Origin: Dermacentor variabilis
Taxonomy: Eukaryota; Arthropoda; Arachnida; Ixodida; Ixodidae
Direction of reading: 5' to 3'
Assembly: GCF_050947875.1 (NCBI RefSeq)
Contig: NC_134570.1
Location: 243,342,584-243,406,583, forward strand
Length of the DNA: 64,000 bases
This document shows positions 44,345 to 56,722 of this stretch, piece by piece. The position numbers and the translations under genes were made by a program. A model generated the notes under the pieces. The model saw only the letters and a program-made list of their open reading frames with translations, ran no database searches and was not told the DNA's origin. Each line of letters begins with the position of its first letter. Within the stretch, counting starts at the first letter, position 1.

Positions 44345-44816
44345 GGCGGCCTCTTGGGGGGATCGCGATCAATGGATGGGTGAATGTTATGAGCATCCCC
44401 TATGGAACGGGGCGGTGGGTTGCGGCACCAAGCTCTTGCTATTATACTGCCTAATGTCCTACCTAGGTTAAACAATGAAAAAAGAAAGAAAAAACACTAT
44501 AAACTACCACGCCCAAATTTTCTAATACCCTATTGCGAGCTGTGCTTTTGTACGTCTGCGTCATTTTTCGTTTCCCTACTTTTCTTCCAGCAATCCTCCA
44601 ATCGCCTCTTACTAATGCCTATTGCGGAAATGTTTGCTTTCCCACTGCCCCCGCTGAACCCAAGGGCTTCAAGGAGGCCAGTGTAGCCTAAATCGACCGC
44701 TGGGTAGACGTGTTCACACTCTAATAAAACATGCTACGTCGTTTCCCTGGCTTTACCGCAGCAAGCAGATGCTTCTACGTCCTTCTTATATGTCGCTTTA
44801 TAGGTGCGTGTTCTAA
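44345..44816 (-). pseudogene. LINE-B copy 2: C-terminal Cys/His cluster and 3' end
   Basis: The minus strand reads CACCGK-like codons near 44755, HVLLECEHVYPAVDLGYTGL, LLEALGFSGGSGKANISAI and RRLEDCWKKSRETKN before a stop. The 3' untranslated region follows through a TTGTTTAACCTAGGTAGGAC segment to the CCCACCGCCCCGTTCC end near 44405. It corresponds to 28660-29070 in copy 1. The upstream codons continue at 51103, on the far side of the large insertion. Confidence 0.88.
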
Positions 44817-44979
44817 TGTCCCAACCACTGGCGCGCGTCGGCAAGCTTCGGCGCGCGCCGACAAGCGAACGCTTCGCTTCGCGTTGGTCGGAGGGCACGC
44901 AACCACTGGACAGAAGCTCCGACGCGCGCAGAAGCTCGCTCCTCGGCTGCGGCGCACTGTTGCTGGACTATTCCGTCTT

Positions 44980-46494
44980 CATCCGTCAAAGTCCAGCCTA
45001 AAACAGTCTGCTGTAAACTAAGCTTGAAACAATAAGTTAGTGATCTGTATGTGCTTCTAGATATAAAAAACGCGTTTGAATAATGAGTATACGCCTGCCG
45101 CAACAGTTTGTTTTTATTTTTGAAGTAACATAGTGCACAAAATATCGACATCAGCGCTCGTACGTCGTCTGTCTGCAAGATCGCTTTGCAAACACCTGCA
45201 CGACGATGCCTTATATCAAAAACTGTTGTACCATTTCATTTTTTGGTAGCTTATTGCACAGCCAACTATGTAAGAATTAGGCGTGCAAAGTATAACTGAA
45301 AAAATCTGTGTTGGAAATATTGCCACGTAGTAGTGATGGTAAATAAATAGTGCCGGCTCAATCGCAACGATAGCGGTGAGCAATGTCGGCAATCGTCGAA
45401 AATCTCATCTGCGGCTCAAGCGCGTCGGTTTGCATACAGCAGTCGTCGAAAGTTACAGCCTATTCGCTGGTGCCCGCGCGCCTTCCAGAAACAACACAAT
45501 TCGTGTCGCGTATGCAATCAAATTAGCAAGGTTTGTCGACAACCGACGGAACCATCGATAAGATTCGCGAAACTTCCGATACGTTCAGGCGCATCCTGCA
45601 CCGCGCGATAACGTTTAACATTTTTTAGCCGGTGAAATACGGTAACCGGATACAGATAAAGCATCCGTGTCAATATAATTATGCTTGTTGATGCATGAAA
45701 GAAACGTGAAAAAGTGGGCTCTGAGAAAATCAGCAAAACAGAATTAAGACACCTGTAGTACTCACAAAAAAAAAAAAGAAAAACTAGGATAGCTAAAACG
45801 TATGTAATTCGTATCTTGTCTCCCCCAGATTCTTGATTCTGTCAAGTCAACCAATGGAGCACCTCTATTATTCTAGGTTGTTTTGATGCATCAACACTGC
45901 ATCCTGAGGCCTTCACACTGAGTGTATTGCTACAAAACGTTTTCACAGTGTAAGGGCCATGTTCTATTGTAACTGGTTTCTACATATCAAGTTTGTCTTT
46001 CTTTACATTAATGAAGAGACATACCGTCAGATAATACAAGCTTGAGAATTAGAAGGTTTTAATAGGAGTCTTTCGTTGCCCTTTGCCAAGTCGTACTATA
46101 GAAGCACTTATTCGAATGTATGGGAGCAGCTCATTTGCATAGTATAAGAAATATATAAACAGGTTATTTTCACAATTTATACACTTCTTCACCACAAAAA
46201 AAGTTGCAGTTTATTGTTTTCAGCCTGCTATGATGTTTTGACTGAGAAAGATATATTCAATTTGTTCTGCGAGGCACGCAATAATTGCTGTTGCATATTA
46301 TTTTATTGCACAACACTGCATATAGTAGCCAGCCATTATTAAAACTCAGAAGAAATTAATAGCACAATGCATGTGATCAGGCACATAGCATATTATTGCA
46401 CTTTCTTAATTCATGCCCTTTTTTTAATTGCACAAAAGCTACTGCACTGAAATTGTATACTAGTACATACTTAAAAAGCACGATTTTATACTAC
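44980..46494. other. Unassigned interior of the 6.28 kb element (left)
   Basis: AT-rich sequence with short open frames only (45376-45561 plus, 45518-45736 minus) and no recognised domain. Confidence 0.4.
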
Positions 46495-47580
46495 CATAAT
46501 AATCAATCATTCAAGTTTTTATTGTAGTGCCCAGGAACAGCAAGAGGGCCTTTGTACTGGTGCACTTAACGAGCACTATGTGAGACAAAATGGACAGAAA
46601 ACATGAATGTAGTAGACAAAAAATGCAAGATAGAGAAACAAATAAGGAAAAAGGAAACGAGGAAAAGTAAAAGGGAGTTAATCCTATGTGATTATCTACA
46701 GATACACAAAACACAGGAAATGAACTCTGAAGTATGTTTTGGAGTCGAGTCTTATTAGCACAATCTTGTAACAAGCCCAGGCAACGAATGTGGAATGCTA
46801 CCTGGTATACTGTTGCGGCACGAACAAATGCATATGATCAAGAAGCTTTAAGGAATGTATAATGTCATGGACCACCTTATACAGGAACAAAGGGTGTGAT
46901 TAATTAAGTCTTGAATCTAGAGGTGCGAGTTGAAGTATATTTGAGAAGGCTCAACTGTAGTCGCCAGAATGGCAAAAGTGGTGCTTTAAGATAGATATCA
47001 ATTTATTCTGGATGCGTTCAATGAGGCCAGAATTAGATTTGCTCATTGCACCCCCTCCTGCAGAGGCATACTCTAGTAGTTGGAGGCACACAGCAGAATT
47101 TCAGAAACACAACAGGTGAGGGGAAATCATGCAACATAAGGCATGCAATTCCAAGAGCGTGAATGGCATGTTGTGTAATTATCTATGTGAAGAAAAGCTT
47201 AGCATTTTGTAGAAGTACACACCAAGATCTTTCATTTCATCGATCCTAAGGAGTGGAGCATCACGTAGGGTGTATCAAAATTTCACATGGTGCGTTTTGT
47301 GCATGTAACTTAATGCCATAGTTTTGGAAGCATTTAAGAGTACTTATTGTTTCTGCACCAGTTTGAGAGTGAAAAAATGTCTTTTTGGAAGTCGATACAG
47401 TGTTGAACACTGTTGACAGTCTGAAATAGCTTTACGTTGTTGGCACACAAAGTCATGCGGTTCATTTATTAAAATGCTCTTAGCACTAACAGAAAGCGAG
47501 GAATCCCATATCGATTCAAACACCTGACGCACTGAAGAGGATAGATATAGGTCGGCAGTTAGTAACTGCACATCTAGCAC
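46495..47580 (-). pseudogene. LINE reverse transcriptase C-terminal relic inside the 6.28 kb element
   Basis: On the minus strand, frames resemble the thumb region and C-terminus of a CR1/Jockey-like LINE: LLRIDEMKDLGVYFY, then LLEYASAGGGAMSKSNSGLI and ERIQNKLISILKHHFCHSGD. The middle is broken by shifts. A clear catalytic box is not present, so this is a partial, decayed copy. It may predate the surrounding element or have inserted into it. Confidence 0.6.
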
Positions 47581-48799
47581 CTGATTTGTGCATGGGCAAT
47601 GTTCATGCTACTTTCCGAATGCTAGAAAAGGTACTAGACTTTAGGGAACTATTGGAGATGCTTGTGACAACGGGGAACAAGTATGCTTCCATACGTCTTA
47701 ACCCTTTCAGACACCACTTTATCCTGTTGATTAAAAAGTTGCTTTCACCACATCTCTTGCATCTTCAGAAGCATAGAGAGTGTACTGCTGCAGCAAATAT
47801 TAAGAATTTTCAATTGTTTAGCGAGTTTTGTCAAGTTTACAAAATTTCGTCTCCATGCGAAAACTCACTATACAGGAACACAAAATATGAGAACATGTAC
47901 TATTTCGTGTTTTGAAAAGCTTGAAAAGCACTTATCCAGCCACTTGAAAATTATGGCTGGTGCACAACATTGTAAAAAACAATGAAAGAAGTGAACCCGC
48001 TACATACAACATACTGACACAGAGTAAAAACACCCAGCCGTCTACCTTCCCTCTCATTTTGCTGAAACATTTTGCACGTTATTCAGTATGGCAGCACAGT
48101 TCCAATAATAAGTGTTTCAAGATGTATGAAACACATTTTAAATACCATTACTTTCATCAGTGCTTTTGCTATTGATGCACTCTCCTGCTGTGCACAATTG
48201 TGTAGACAGCGTCTCAAAGGGTTAAGCTCTGTGGAGGAATACCATCAACACCACAAGAAAGGGAAAGTTTAAGGCAAAGTTTAAGGCACTTCATATACTT
48301 GGAAACAAGGTTTTAATTGACTGTTAGCATACACTGCGCCAGACTGAGAAGGAAGGTTACTTGAAGTATATTACACACCATAAAGCAAACAGAAATGTTC
48401 TGCAAAGGCATCAGCAGTGTTCGAGACAACACCACTACTTTCATGAAGAAGACGCACATCTTTGGCACTCTTTTTTAGAAGAGAGAGCCCACAAAGCTCC
48501 AGAAATATTTTGAATTATGTGTCACGCTGGCTTCAACACAATCAATTTGGTCAAAGTGATGATTCTAATAATAATAATAATAATAATCTTAGTGGTAACT
48601 TGGCACACTAGACTAAAAAGAAGGCTGATGCCTGTATGTTAGAGCAGATGGCTGATTATAAATCAGCCATCTAGAGCAGGAATTTGCAGGATGCAGAAGA
48701 CACTTCCTTCCCCTCCACGTGCACACACACTTGCTCAATAACACAGCACGGCACACACGCACACATTCGACAGGTGCACAACACACAGGAGTGCCAATT
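47581..48799. other. Unassigned interior of the 6.28 kb element (centre)
   Basis: Frames of 109 codons at 47586-47915 and 71 codons at 47960-48175 have no recognised domain. A short (ATA)n tract lies near 48567-48588, and a hairpin GATGGCTGATTATAAATCAG-CCATC lies near 48648. Confidence 0.4.
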
Positions 48800-49500
48800 C
48801 AGTCTGGTTCCAAGGAAGGAGAATCCAAATCGCCAGGGGGGTGGAGAGAAAGCTCTGCGTGCCAGATATAATCATGGAGTTGTGGTGTCGGGCCATAGAG
48901 GCGCGATGAGGGCTCAGACTGTGCTGACAACTTGTTCAGACGAACTGAAGAAAGATTAGTGCTGTCCAGAGAGTCGTCAAGCACCCTGCAGTATAGACTA
49001 GTGCAATGTTGCGCTGGTATTGCAGGGTGTGCTACTTGAGGGGTTTCAGGCAATCCTCGAAGGCTGGCATTAGCTTGTGACAACCGAAAAGACAGGAATA
49101 AAGGGTGCGTATTGTCCGGCGATGAACAAGCTTAAATTTGTTAGCGTCGCGAGTTTGGTACGGGAACTATACTGATGAGCAGTACTCAAGTCGTGACAGA
49201 ATGATAGAAGTGTAGAGTGCTCGGAAAACCTTACGTCATCAGGGAAGGGAGACACGGGACACAAACCCAAGAATGGGCCGGTGCTTACATACAGTGCTGG
49301 TGACATATGCGGAAAAGTTGAGAAAAGAGCTAAATGTTACATCCAGAATGGGAAGGGCCTGAGCAGTCTTTATAGAGGTGCCTCCAAGGAAGAAGGTTGG
49401 ACGTGCAGCGGTTTCGTTGTGGCTGATACGCATGGCAACACTTTTTACGGTGCTACCACAAAGTTTGATATTGTAGGCCCAGTCGTTCACCTTTACGGAA
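48800..49500 (-). pseudogene. Second LINE reverse transcriptase C-terminal relic
   Basis: The minus strand reads KTAQALPILDVTFSSFLNFS, AYVTSTVCKHRPILGFVSRV, then FPSTLHFYHS and a block matching SRLEYCSSVYSS in another frame. This order (a G-V-x-F-x(5)-F segment, then RxLGFVxR, then LEYCSxVW) is typical of the region after the catalytic box in CR1/Jockey-type LINEs. Several frameshifts are present. No catalytic residues remain. Confidence 0.65.
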
Positions 49501-50890
49501 TGTATTTATTGTAAGCACTTATGCTGTGCATCGGCATATTGTTGTTGTGGAAGTGTTAACTTGTTAATCAAACACATTCTGCGCAGATGCATTAGTAACT
49601 TGGTTTTGAGTAGAACTTTGTCCTGACTACAATTTATAGTATCGCAGCAAGAAACATTTTAGTAGAAGCTGAAGTGATTCCAGCAGTTTAAGCGTACCGA
49701 CTGCACAAAACACTGATGACACCTTTTCACCTTCCCCACAATGCACTAACACCATCTACACTTTTCATAAGCAAAAAGTGAGATAAAAAATTAATTACAG
49801 TTTCATTGACTCAGTACTTGCTGCTTCTGAAGCGGGCATCGAAGCAATCGTGGTATACGCTGCTACATGCATAGGTCTTGAATGATGCAGGTCCTGCTAT
49901 GCACTGCACACAGGGCACACGTTGCAAACAGGTAATTTCTTTTTGCAGTGCTCAACTATAAGGACACACTGACTCAAACATGACTGCGTTGTCACGTATG
50001 CTTCAGTGCGTCAGTGTTCTTGATTGCTACAGGAGCGAATTATCCCCAACTAGCCCAAAAGACGGACGTACTTGAAAGAAGTGAGTGAATGAGTAAAGTG
50101 AACTTGTACTGAACTGGATTCACATGCCGAATAGAAGAGTGCAATGTCAGCTGAAACAGGCGGCACGGCTGATTATGTAAGTACTTCCAATAGTTCGGCT
50201 ACTAGTGTATTTCGCTTTCGGAAGTTATCTTTACCACTGGAAATAGCGCAGAGCTTGCCCGTGAAACTTGAGTCAACCGACACCACACGAAACATGCCGT
50301 GGTTGACCAACCCAACTTCCACACGGTTCATTCACCACATCACACATCACACGAAGTCAGGAGTGCCATATCTTAAATCACTGCAGCACCAAACGGACCT
50401 GAAAATTCACTTCCTTCGACAAAGTTTCTTAGCTGGCCTCGTTCACTCGCCAGTTACGAGCTCTATGGACCGGCTAGGCCTACGCGTAACGTAAACAGCA
50501 TCGGCGATAGGCGAGTGCTGATTATCCAGACTTCGGAACTCGTAAACATGTTGCCATTCGTTTTGAGCACAACAAAAAACACATACAACAATCACAGACG
50601 TTGCGGTAATCGTGCTTCGGTTGGCTGTTTTAGCAGACGATCTTATTGAGCCCGGCGGAACCCAGGGCGCAGGTTGGATTAGGCGGCGTCGTTCGAAGTC
50701 GCTTCGGACCCACGTCGCACTGCCACAACCCACGGTCGGCGGTCGTGTCGTCATCGGCATACCATTACAACACTGTCTTTCAGGAAAACTGTCGCGCGCG
50801 TCGTAGGCCTAAGGAACTCGGACGATCGTTGGTGCCGGCGCCTTCGTACGGGCGGCCATCATAGGCCTAGCAGCCGGAGCCTCCGCAGCC
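49501..50890. other. Unassigned interior of the 6.28 kb element (right)
   Basis: A 116-codon frame at 50144-50494 starts MSAETGGTADYVSTSNSSAT and lacks any recognised domain. From 50600 the sequence becomes GC- and CpG-rich up to the right terminal repeat. I cannot tell whether this is captured host sequence. Confidence 0.4.
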
Positions 50891-51102
50891 TCCTATTGGT
50901 TGACGCCTGCGACAAGTTTCAACCTCTCATTGGTGCACGCCGGCGCAGCTTCGCCGCGCGTCGGCAAACTTCTAGCATCGGCAGTAGACATAATCGCTGC
51001 GCGACGTTCCGCTTCGCTGTGTTCCCGACCGACGCTTTTGACGCATTTGACTCTTCGGCGCGCGCCGAAGCTTTCCGGTGCGTGCCAGTGGTCGGGGCAT
51101 AG

Positions 51103-54100
51103 GGCATCCCGGTCTCGCTTCCAAAGTAATGAGCTTCTATTTGAGTTAGCATACGTGGTTTCTTTCCTGATTTCGTTTTTTCCTCTTAAGTAGTTACTCA
51201 TGGCCGGTTTCTTTTCCATTGCCGCCACCCGTGAGATTATTTCGGCCTCTCTGACTTTCCCTTTGACCTTCTTTGTTGCCGTGTTGCCCACCATACAGGT
51301 CGCATACTTGCTGGTAAGCTTTCTAGTTCTTTTCCACCACTGTGAATCAATGTTTTTTCTGTACTGTTACCTGCTGTTACCTGAAAATTTTCCCAGCCCA
51401 TTTACTTTCTTCCACATTCCTCAGTCGTTCTTCCTACTCAATTTTACTGCGAGCTTCCCTCACTTCAACACTAGTCCAGCCCATATCACCCTGCACAGCT
51501 TAATTTGTAGCCTTCCCGTGAGCGCCCAATGCGAGGCGACCCACTGAGCTTTGGTTCCAGTCGAGTGCTGATTGTACCCCTGTTTTAAAGCAAACAACTG
51601 CATTTCCAAAAGTAAGTCCTGGAACCATTACACCTTTCCACATACCTCGGAGGACCTCGTACCTATTGTATCCCCATAGCGCTCTGTGCTTCATTATGGC
51701 TGCATTTCTCTTCCCCTTTACTGTTATGGTTTTTTCCTGTGTTTGCATATATCTATTGGCTTCGTTTATCCGTATAACAAGCTATTTATATTCTGTTACC
51801 CGAGGGATTCCTTGGCCCTGTATCTGCACTGTCTGTTCACTCTTTTCATTGAATACCATGACTCCTGATTTTCTAACACTAAATTTCAAGCATAAATTGT
51901 TGCCTTCCTGTCCACAGATAATAGCCAGACGTCGCAAATCACTTTGCTTGTTAGCTAGTAACAAAATGTCGTCTGCACAGAATAAACCTGGGAGTTGCTG
52001 TTCTACTACTGTACCCGCCTGTTTGTATGAGAGATTAAACCCGATATTACTTCTTTCTAGCACCCTCTCCATCCTCACCATGTACATCATAAACAGCAGC
52101 GGGGATAAAGGGCACCCCTGCCTCAGTCCCTTGTTGATATGAACTTTCTCCTCACTCTTCATCCCTTCCCATTCAACGCAAACGGTATTTTCTAGGTAAA
52201 TCTCTCTCAAAAGCTGTAGACAATCGTTACCTAAGCCTTCCCCCTTCAGAATATCCCACAAAATGTTGCGGTCTACGTTGTCGTAGGCTCCTGTAATGTC
52301 TAAAAAGGCCACATACAATGGGCTGCTTTCTGCTTTTGATATTCCATTACACTGAGTAAGAACAAACAACTTACCATCCAAACGTCTACCTATTCTGAAG
52401 CCATTCTGAAGCTCTCCCAAAATGCCATTATTCTCTGCCCATGCTTGAAGCTTTAATTTGAATGCCTGCATTGCTAGCCTGTATACTACCGATGTAATGG
52501 TCAATGGTCTATACCAGTGAATTCTGTCTTTCTCCCCCTTACCTTCATAAATTAAATTCATTCTACTTTGTCGCCAACTGTCTGGTATTCGTCTATCTTT
52601 TAAAGTTTTTTTCCACTGCTTTCACCAGAGCTTCCTTACTTTTTGGTCCTAGTTCATTTATCAGCCTAACGGGAACCTCGTCTAGAGCTGTGGCTGTGCC
52701 CTTAGGAATTTTCTCTTCCGCTTTCTTCCAGTTTAAGTTTGTCAGCACCAGCTCCTTTTCCACTTGGATCTCTTCCGCGCTCTTTTTTTCTTCAAGTACA
52801 ACCTCGTCATTGTCTTGGAAAGATTCGGCTGTTACTTTTCGGATGTAATTTATTGCCGCTTCTCCTTCCAATCTGTTTTCGTCTTGGTCTATGATATGTT
52901 GTTGTATTGTTGTTGACTTCCTGCCTAATAATTTTATGTGGTTCCAAAATATTCTAGGTGCGGCCTTCTTTTTCTCACGTATTTCTGACAACCAACGTTC
53001 ACTTTCACCTTTTAATTTTGCTTGCACCAGTATTTGAACCATAGGCTTTTTCTCCCAGTATATTTCCCATTTACTGGTTACTTCATCCTGTGGCAACTGC
53101 GCCTTGTTTGCCTGCCTGTGCTCTCGAGATGCTTACTGTCGTTCGGCGATCCCTTTTCGTATCTCCTTGTTCCACCAGCTTTTCGGTTTCTTTTTTCCTT
53201 TTCAACGAACATGTTGTTTCTCTTTCCGTATTTCTGTCGTTATTACACTTTGAAGCTCACCATATTCCCACTCTTTACTTGGCCATTTGCCAAGTTCTTC
53301 CTCAACTCTAGTTACTATATTTGCTATTATTTGTTCAGCGTTCAAATTTGGACTCGCCATTTTGCTCTGCTTGCTCTCTTTCTCAACTACATATCACATT
53401 TTCAAAATGATGCGTTCATGGTCACTCCCTATGCTGCTATGCCCTTCCTCATCAATAACCATTTCTCTCAACTTATGAATTCCTTCTGTATCAGACAGTA
53501 ATGAATGCTTGATTGCTGGTTTCCCACTTCCCACGTGATCTGCCATTCACATTTAGGCCCTGTGTTCACGATAACGAGGTTACGTTGCTCACAAAGGTCT
53601 TGCATTGACTTCCCGTTATTGTCGGTATAGCCATCTAAATCCTGTATGTGGGCATTCATGTCACCTAACAGGACAACTTCAGCACCATTCCCGAAACCCT
53701 TTATGTCAGCACTTATGCATTCTACTAAGTCTTTATTCTTCTCTGTGCAATTTTTCCGGTCTACAAATACGTAACGCCCAGCCAGGTTTCTTTCCCACTC
53801 ATTGTACCTGATAACCAAAGATGCTCTTGACACTGTGAATTTGCTCTTTTCCATTTGGCTTTCTGATGGATAAGCATTCCGACTCCCCCTCCCTTTCTTT
53901 CCAACTTAGTTTTAATGCACCCCCCTTCCCAAACATAATTCTCAATAACTGGCGGCTCCCGTGAGCCTCTAAGGTGCGTTACTTTAAGCGCATACACTCC
54001 TTTTTGTTCCCTATTTACCTGCTCTTCAATCTATGCCCACTTTTACTTTGTTCTGCCGCCCTGCATGTTTATGTAGCCTATTTCATGGCGAGCTCTTTTT

Positions 54101-54110
54101 CTTGCTTTCC
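51103..54110 (-). pseudogene. LINE-B copy 2: endonuclease and reverse transcriptase
   Basis: Minus-strand blocks in order: RARHEIGYINMQGGRTK, HLRGSREPPVIENYVWEGG, GGGVGMLIHQKAKWKRANSQ, then EVVLLGDMNAHIQDLDGYTD (metal-binding block) and a shifted SDHE segment. The linker DEVTSKWEIYWEKKPMVQIL follows. The palm includes LQAWAENNGILGELQNGFRI, PLYVAFLDITGAYDNVDRNI, NKGLRQGCPLSPLLFMMYMV and the catalytic LPGLFCADDILLLANKQSD. The palm frame is open for 259 codons (51782-52561). ORF2 ends at 51103 inside SSLLWKRDRDAL where the 6.28 kb element begins. This copy is better preserved than copy 1. Confidence 0.9.
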
Positions 54111-54121
54111 TCCTTCTTCTG

Positions 54122-54348
54122 TTTAAGGTATGATTTAGACCCTCGATTTCTTGTAGCTTGGTTGGCAGCCAGATTAGCGCCAGATTGAATAGCATCGGTG
54201 ATAAGACCGAGCCCTGTGGAGTACCTGCGCTGCCTATCTCGATCTCCTCCGAAACTAGGTCCGCTATCATGATCTTTGCCTTTCTGTCCGTTAGAAAATT
54301 GCGTACATAACCGTACGTGCGTTTTCCCAGCCCTAGTTCACCTACTCT
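54122..54348 (-). pseudogene. LINE-C reverse transcriptase, inverted part, second segment
   Basis: The minus strand reads LGLGKRTYGYVRNFLTDRKA, KIMIADLVSEEIEIGSAGTP, QGSVLSPMLFNLALIWLPTK and LQEIEGLNHTL. The GSAGTPQGSVLSP motif is block five of the reverse transcriptase palm, followed in the family directly by the YADD box. That box is on the other side of the inversion at 56703. The segment continues the codons that end at DRV near 56070, beyond LINE-D. Confidence 0.88.
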
Positions 54349-56069
54349 AAGAGTCAAAGAGTCAAAGAGTTTATTCAGACAACGTGTGGTACAGTTGCCT
54401 AGGGCGCAGACCAAAAGAGAAGTGGTTGCCTGACAAGGAGTCTGCGCCCTTGCTCCCATTCGAGAGCACAAGACATTCAGCGCATAAAATAAACACTAAA
54501 CGAGATGGAAATACAGAGTGGATTGGTAACATTGAAACGAGAGTTATTTCATATTGAATATTTATGTACAATTGGGAAAAATGCTGTAAGAAACAACAGA
54601 AAAAACAAAACAAAAGGAGTGGTTATGCCTGCAGTGACAATAGATACATAGTGATGTTATTTTTTAAAGCTTTGAATGATTTACTTTCTTGGATAATGTT
54701 TACAGCAGGATGGTGATCGTTTAAAAAACTGGAAATTCTATAGCTAAGTTTCTGGGTGCCGTAGTTTGTACGTATTTTTTCCTTATTGTAACATATGTGC
54801 CGGGTGTTGTAGGTGTGTGTTTTCGTTAGATATTGCTGAAAAAAAGCCGTAGGATCGGAATGCATTTGCATTTGTTCGATAAAATCATCGCGAAATTGGA
54901 TAACTATTTCTTGTTTTATACACTTGTTAGGAGCGCGGAATATAATGTACTTAGTTTTTTTAGTGTTTAACTCTAATTCATTACCCTAGAGCCACGTGGA
55001 CAAATTTTCCAGCCATACATTCGTTTCTACTTGGAGGACTTCTAGGTCTTGTCCGCAGAAGAATACATTGGCATCATCAGCGTACATTATTATTTCTGGT
55101 GTAGAGGGCACGTTAATTATATCATTTATATAAAGCAGAAATAACAGCGGCCCAAGGATTGATCATTGTGGAACTCCATATTGTATCTGACCTAAGCTGG
55201 ATTTTGCATTCGTAATATTCGTGTACTGGTGACGATTTAGGATGTAATTCTTTATTAATGTGAGCGCCGTTCCTCTAATGCCATATTTATATAACTTGTA
55301 CAGTAAAACAGGGTGCTTAATGGAGTCGAATTCCTTTTTAAAGTCTAGGAAAACACGTATTGTATGTATTTTCTGCTCAAAGTTGTCTATTATCTTATCC
55401 TTAATTTTTATTAGCGCCATTTCAGTAGATTTCTCTTTCTGGAATCCGTATTGCTGCTCGGCGATGATATCGTTTCGCTTGCAGAAGTTTAGTAGCCTGA
55501 TGTTTATAACTTGTTCAACTACTTTCGAGAGGATTGGTAGGACTGAAATTGGCCTATAATTATTTATGTCATTTCTATCACCTCCCTTGTGTATGACAGA
55601 GATTTTTGCAATTTTTAATTTATCTGGAAATATTCCGGTACTCAAAATCAGGTTGCATATATGCATAAGTGGCTGACTAATCATGTGACTGATGGATTTT
55701 ATAGGTTGAACTTTAATATCATCAGCACCACATGCATTGTTATTTTTTAGGTTTTTGATTACTGTACAGATTTCTAATTCTGTAGTGGGAAACATGAAGA
55801 TTGAGTCTTGGATGTTGGACATGATATACGTTGTAAAATCACAATTACTTGCCTGAGGTTTACTTGAAGCTCCTGATATAAGAAAGTGCTCATTAAGTTT
55901 GTCAGCAAGCGATGCCCCTGTGTAAGGCACTCCATTTATAACGAGTTCAGAGATGCCGTCTCTTTTGTTGTTGGACATTAGCTGGTTTACTGTATTCCAT
56001 ACTTGTTTAGGGTTGTTGCAGATATCAGTAAACTTATGTTCGTAATAACTAGTCCTGGCTTTTTTAATT
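54349..56069 (-). mobile_element. LINE-D (CR1/Jockey-group) inside LINE-C
   Basis: The element is flanked by TACTCT at 54343-54348 and 56070-56075. The 3' side starts with AAGAGTCAAAGAGTCAAAGA on the plus strand, an 8 bp-unit simple tail. Reverse transcriptase codons run on the minus strand to about 56060, so the copy is 5'-truncated. The host frame of LINE-C (DRV, then LGLGKRT) joins across it. It is related in sequence to LINE-A but is a different lineage. Confidence 0.88.
54400..56060 (-). pseudogene. LINE-D reverse transcriptase
   Basis: The minus-strand frame 55163-55978 (271 codons) reads LKNNNACGADDIKVQPIKSI, KISVIHKGGDRNDINNYRPI, SVLPILSKVVEQVINIRLLN, AEQQYGFQKEKSTEMALIKI, HTIRVFLDFKKEFDSIKHPV and SSLGQIQYGVPQ followed by a stop. 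In frame beyond it come SILGPLLFLLYINDI and IIMYADDANVFFCGQD, the catalytic YADD. The thumb is partly lost, and the last part reads THTYNTRHICYNKEKIRTNY and GTQKLSYRISSFLN with AVNIIQESKSFKALKNNI. Only few lesions interrupt it, so it is recent relative to its hosts. Confidence 0.9.
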
Positions 56070-56722
56070 TACTCTATCTAGTATCGTTGCATGTGTTACG
56101 TTATCGAAGGCCTTTTTTAGGTCCAATCCGAGAATTGCCTTTGTCGATCTGCCCGAATCGTCTATGATCTGATGTTTTAGTTGTAACAGAGCGTCCTGCG
56201 CTGAGAGGTTTCTCCTGAATCCTATCATCGTGGGCGGCAGCGCGTCGCAGTCTTCGAGGTAGGTGGTTATCCTCGCTAGGACCACGTGCTCCATGAGTTT
56301 CCCCACGCAAGAAGTGAGAGATATGGGTCTCAAGTTCTCAATTTGTAGTCGCTTGCCCGGTTTAGGTATTAACACGATTTGTGCCGTCTTCCATTGCTGT
56401 GGAATCTGCCCTGCCTCCCAGCATTCGTTAATATATTCGGTTAATTTAGCTATAGACGCATCGTCCAAATTCCTTGGCGTTTTATTCGTTGCACCGTCTA
56501 GTCCGGGTGCCGACTTGGTATTGAGTTTCTGTAGGGCTGCCCTGACCCCTGACTCGCCGATTTTGCTAATTCGTCATTTACCAGCCCTTTGTAGTCAGGG
56601 TGTATGACGGGCAGCGCTTGCGAGATGTATCTTTTCTCGATTTCTTTGAGGAAGTCCTGCTCTGTCCCTCGGTACGTTTGTATTAGCCGATTTATATTTT
56701 GACTATGTGCCGACGATATCAC
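56066..56722 (-). pseudogene. LINE-C reverse transcriptase, inverted part, first segment
   Basis: The minus strand begins around INRLIQTYRGTEQDFLKEIE and LVNDELAK. After a frameshift near 56545 it reads TKSAPGLDGATNK-like codons, then WKTAQIVLIPKPGKRLQIEN, LRPISLTSCVGKLMEHVVLA, PTMIGFRRNLSAQDALLQLK and AILGLDLKKAFDNVTHATIL. These are the first palm blocks of an I-like LINE reverse transcriptase. The frame from 56468 is open for 134 codons up to the junction with LINE-D. Confidence 0.9.

Larger units (their letters stand above)
44817..51099. mobile_element. 6.28 kb element with terminal inverted repeats of about 50 bp, inserted in LINE-B
   Basis: The left end TGTCCCAACCACTGGCGCGC (44817) and the reverse complement of the right end, TGCCCCGACCACTGGCACGC (51099), match at 17 of 20. 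Similarity continues through AAGCTTCGGCGCGCGCCGA, giving roughly 45 matching positions of 50. TAA (44814-44816) and TAG (51100-51102) flank the ends, a possible 3 bp TAA duplication. The interior holds LINE relics and unassigned sequence but no recognisable transposase. A 3 bp TWA duplication is a feature of Harbinger-like elements. The terminal bases do not clearly fit a family, so the class is open. Confidence 0.8.

Noticed and set aside
48648..48673. Perfect short hairpin GATGGCTGATTATAAATCAGCC
   Set aside because: Single, short and without a T-run or other context; chance palindromes of this size are expected.
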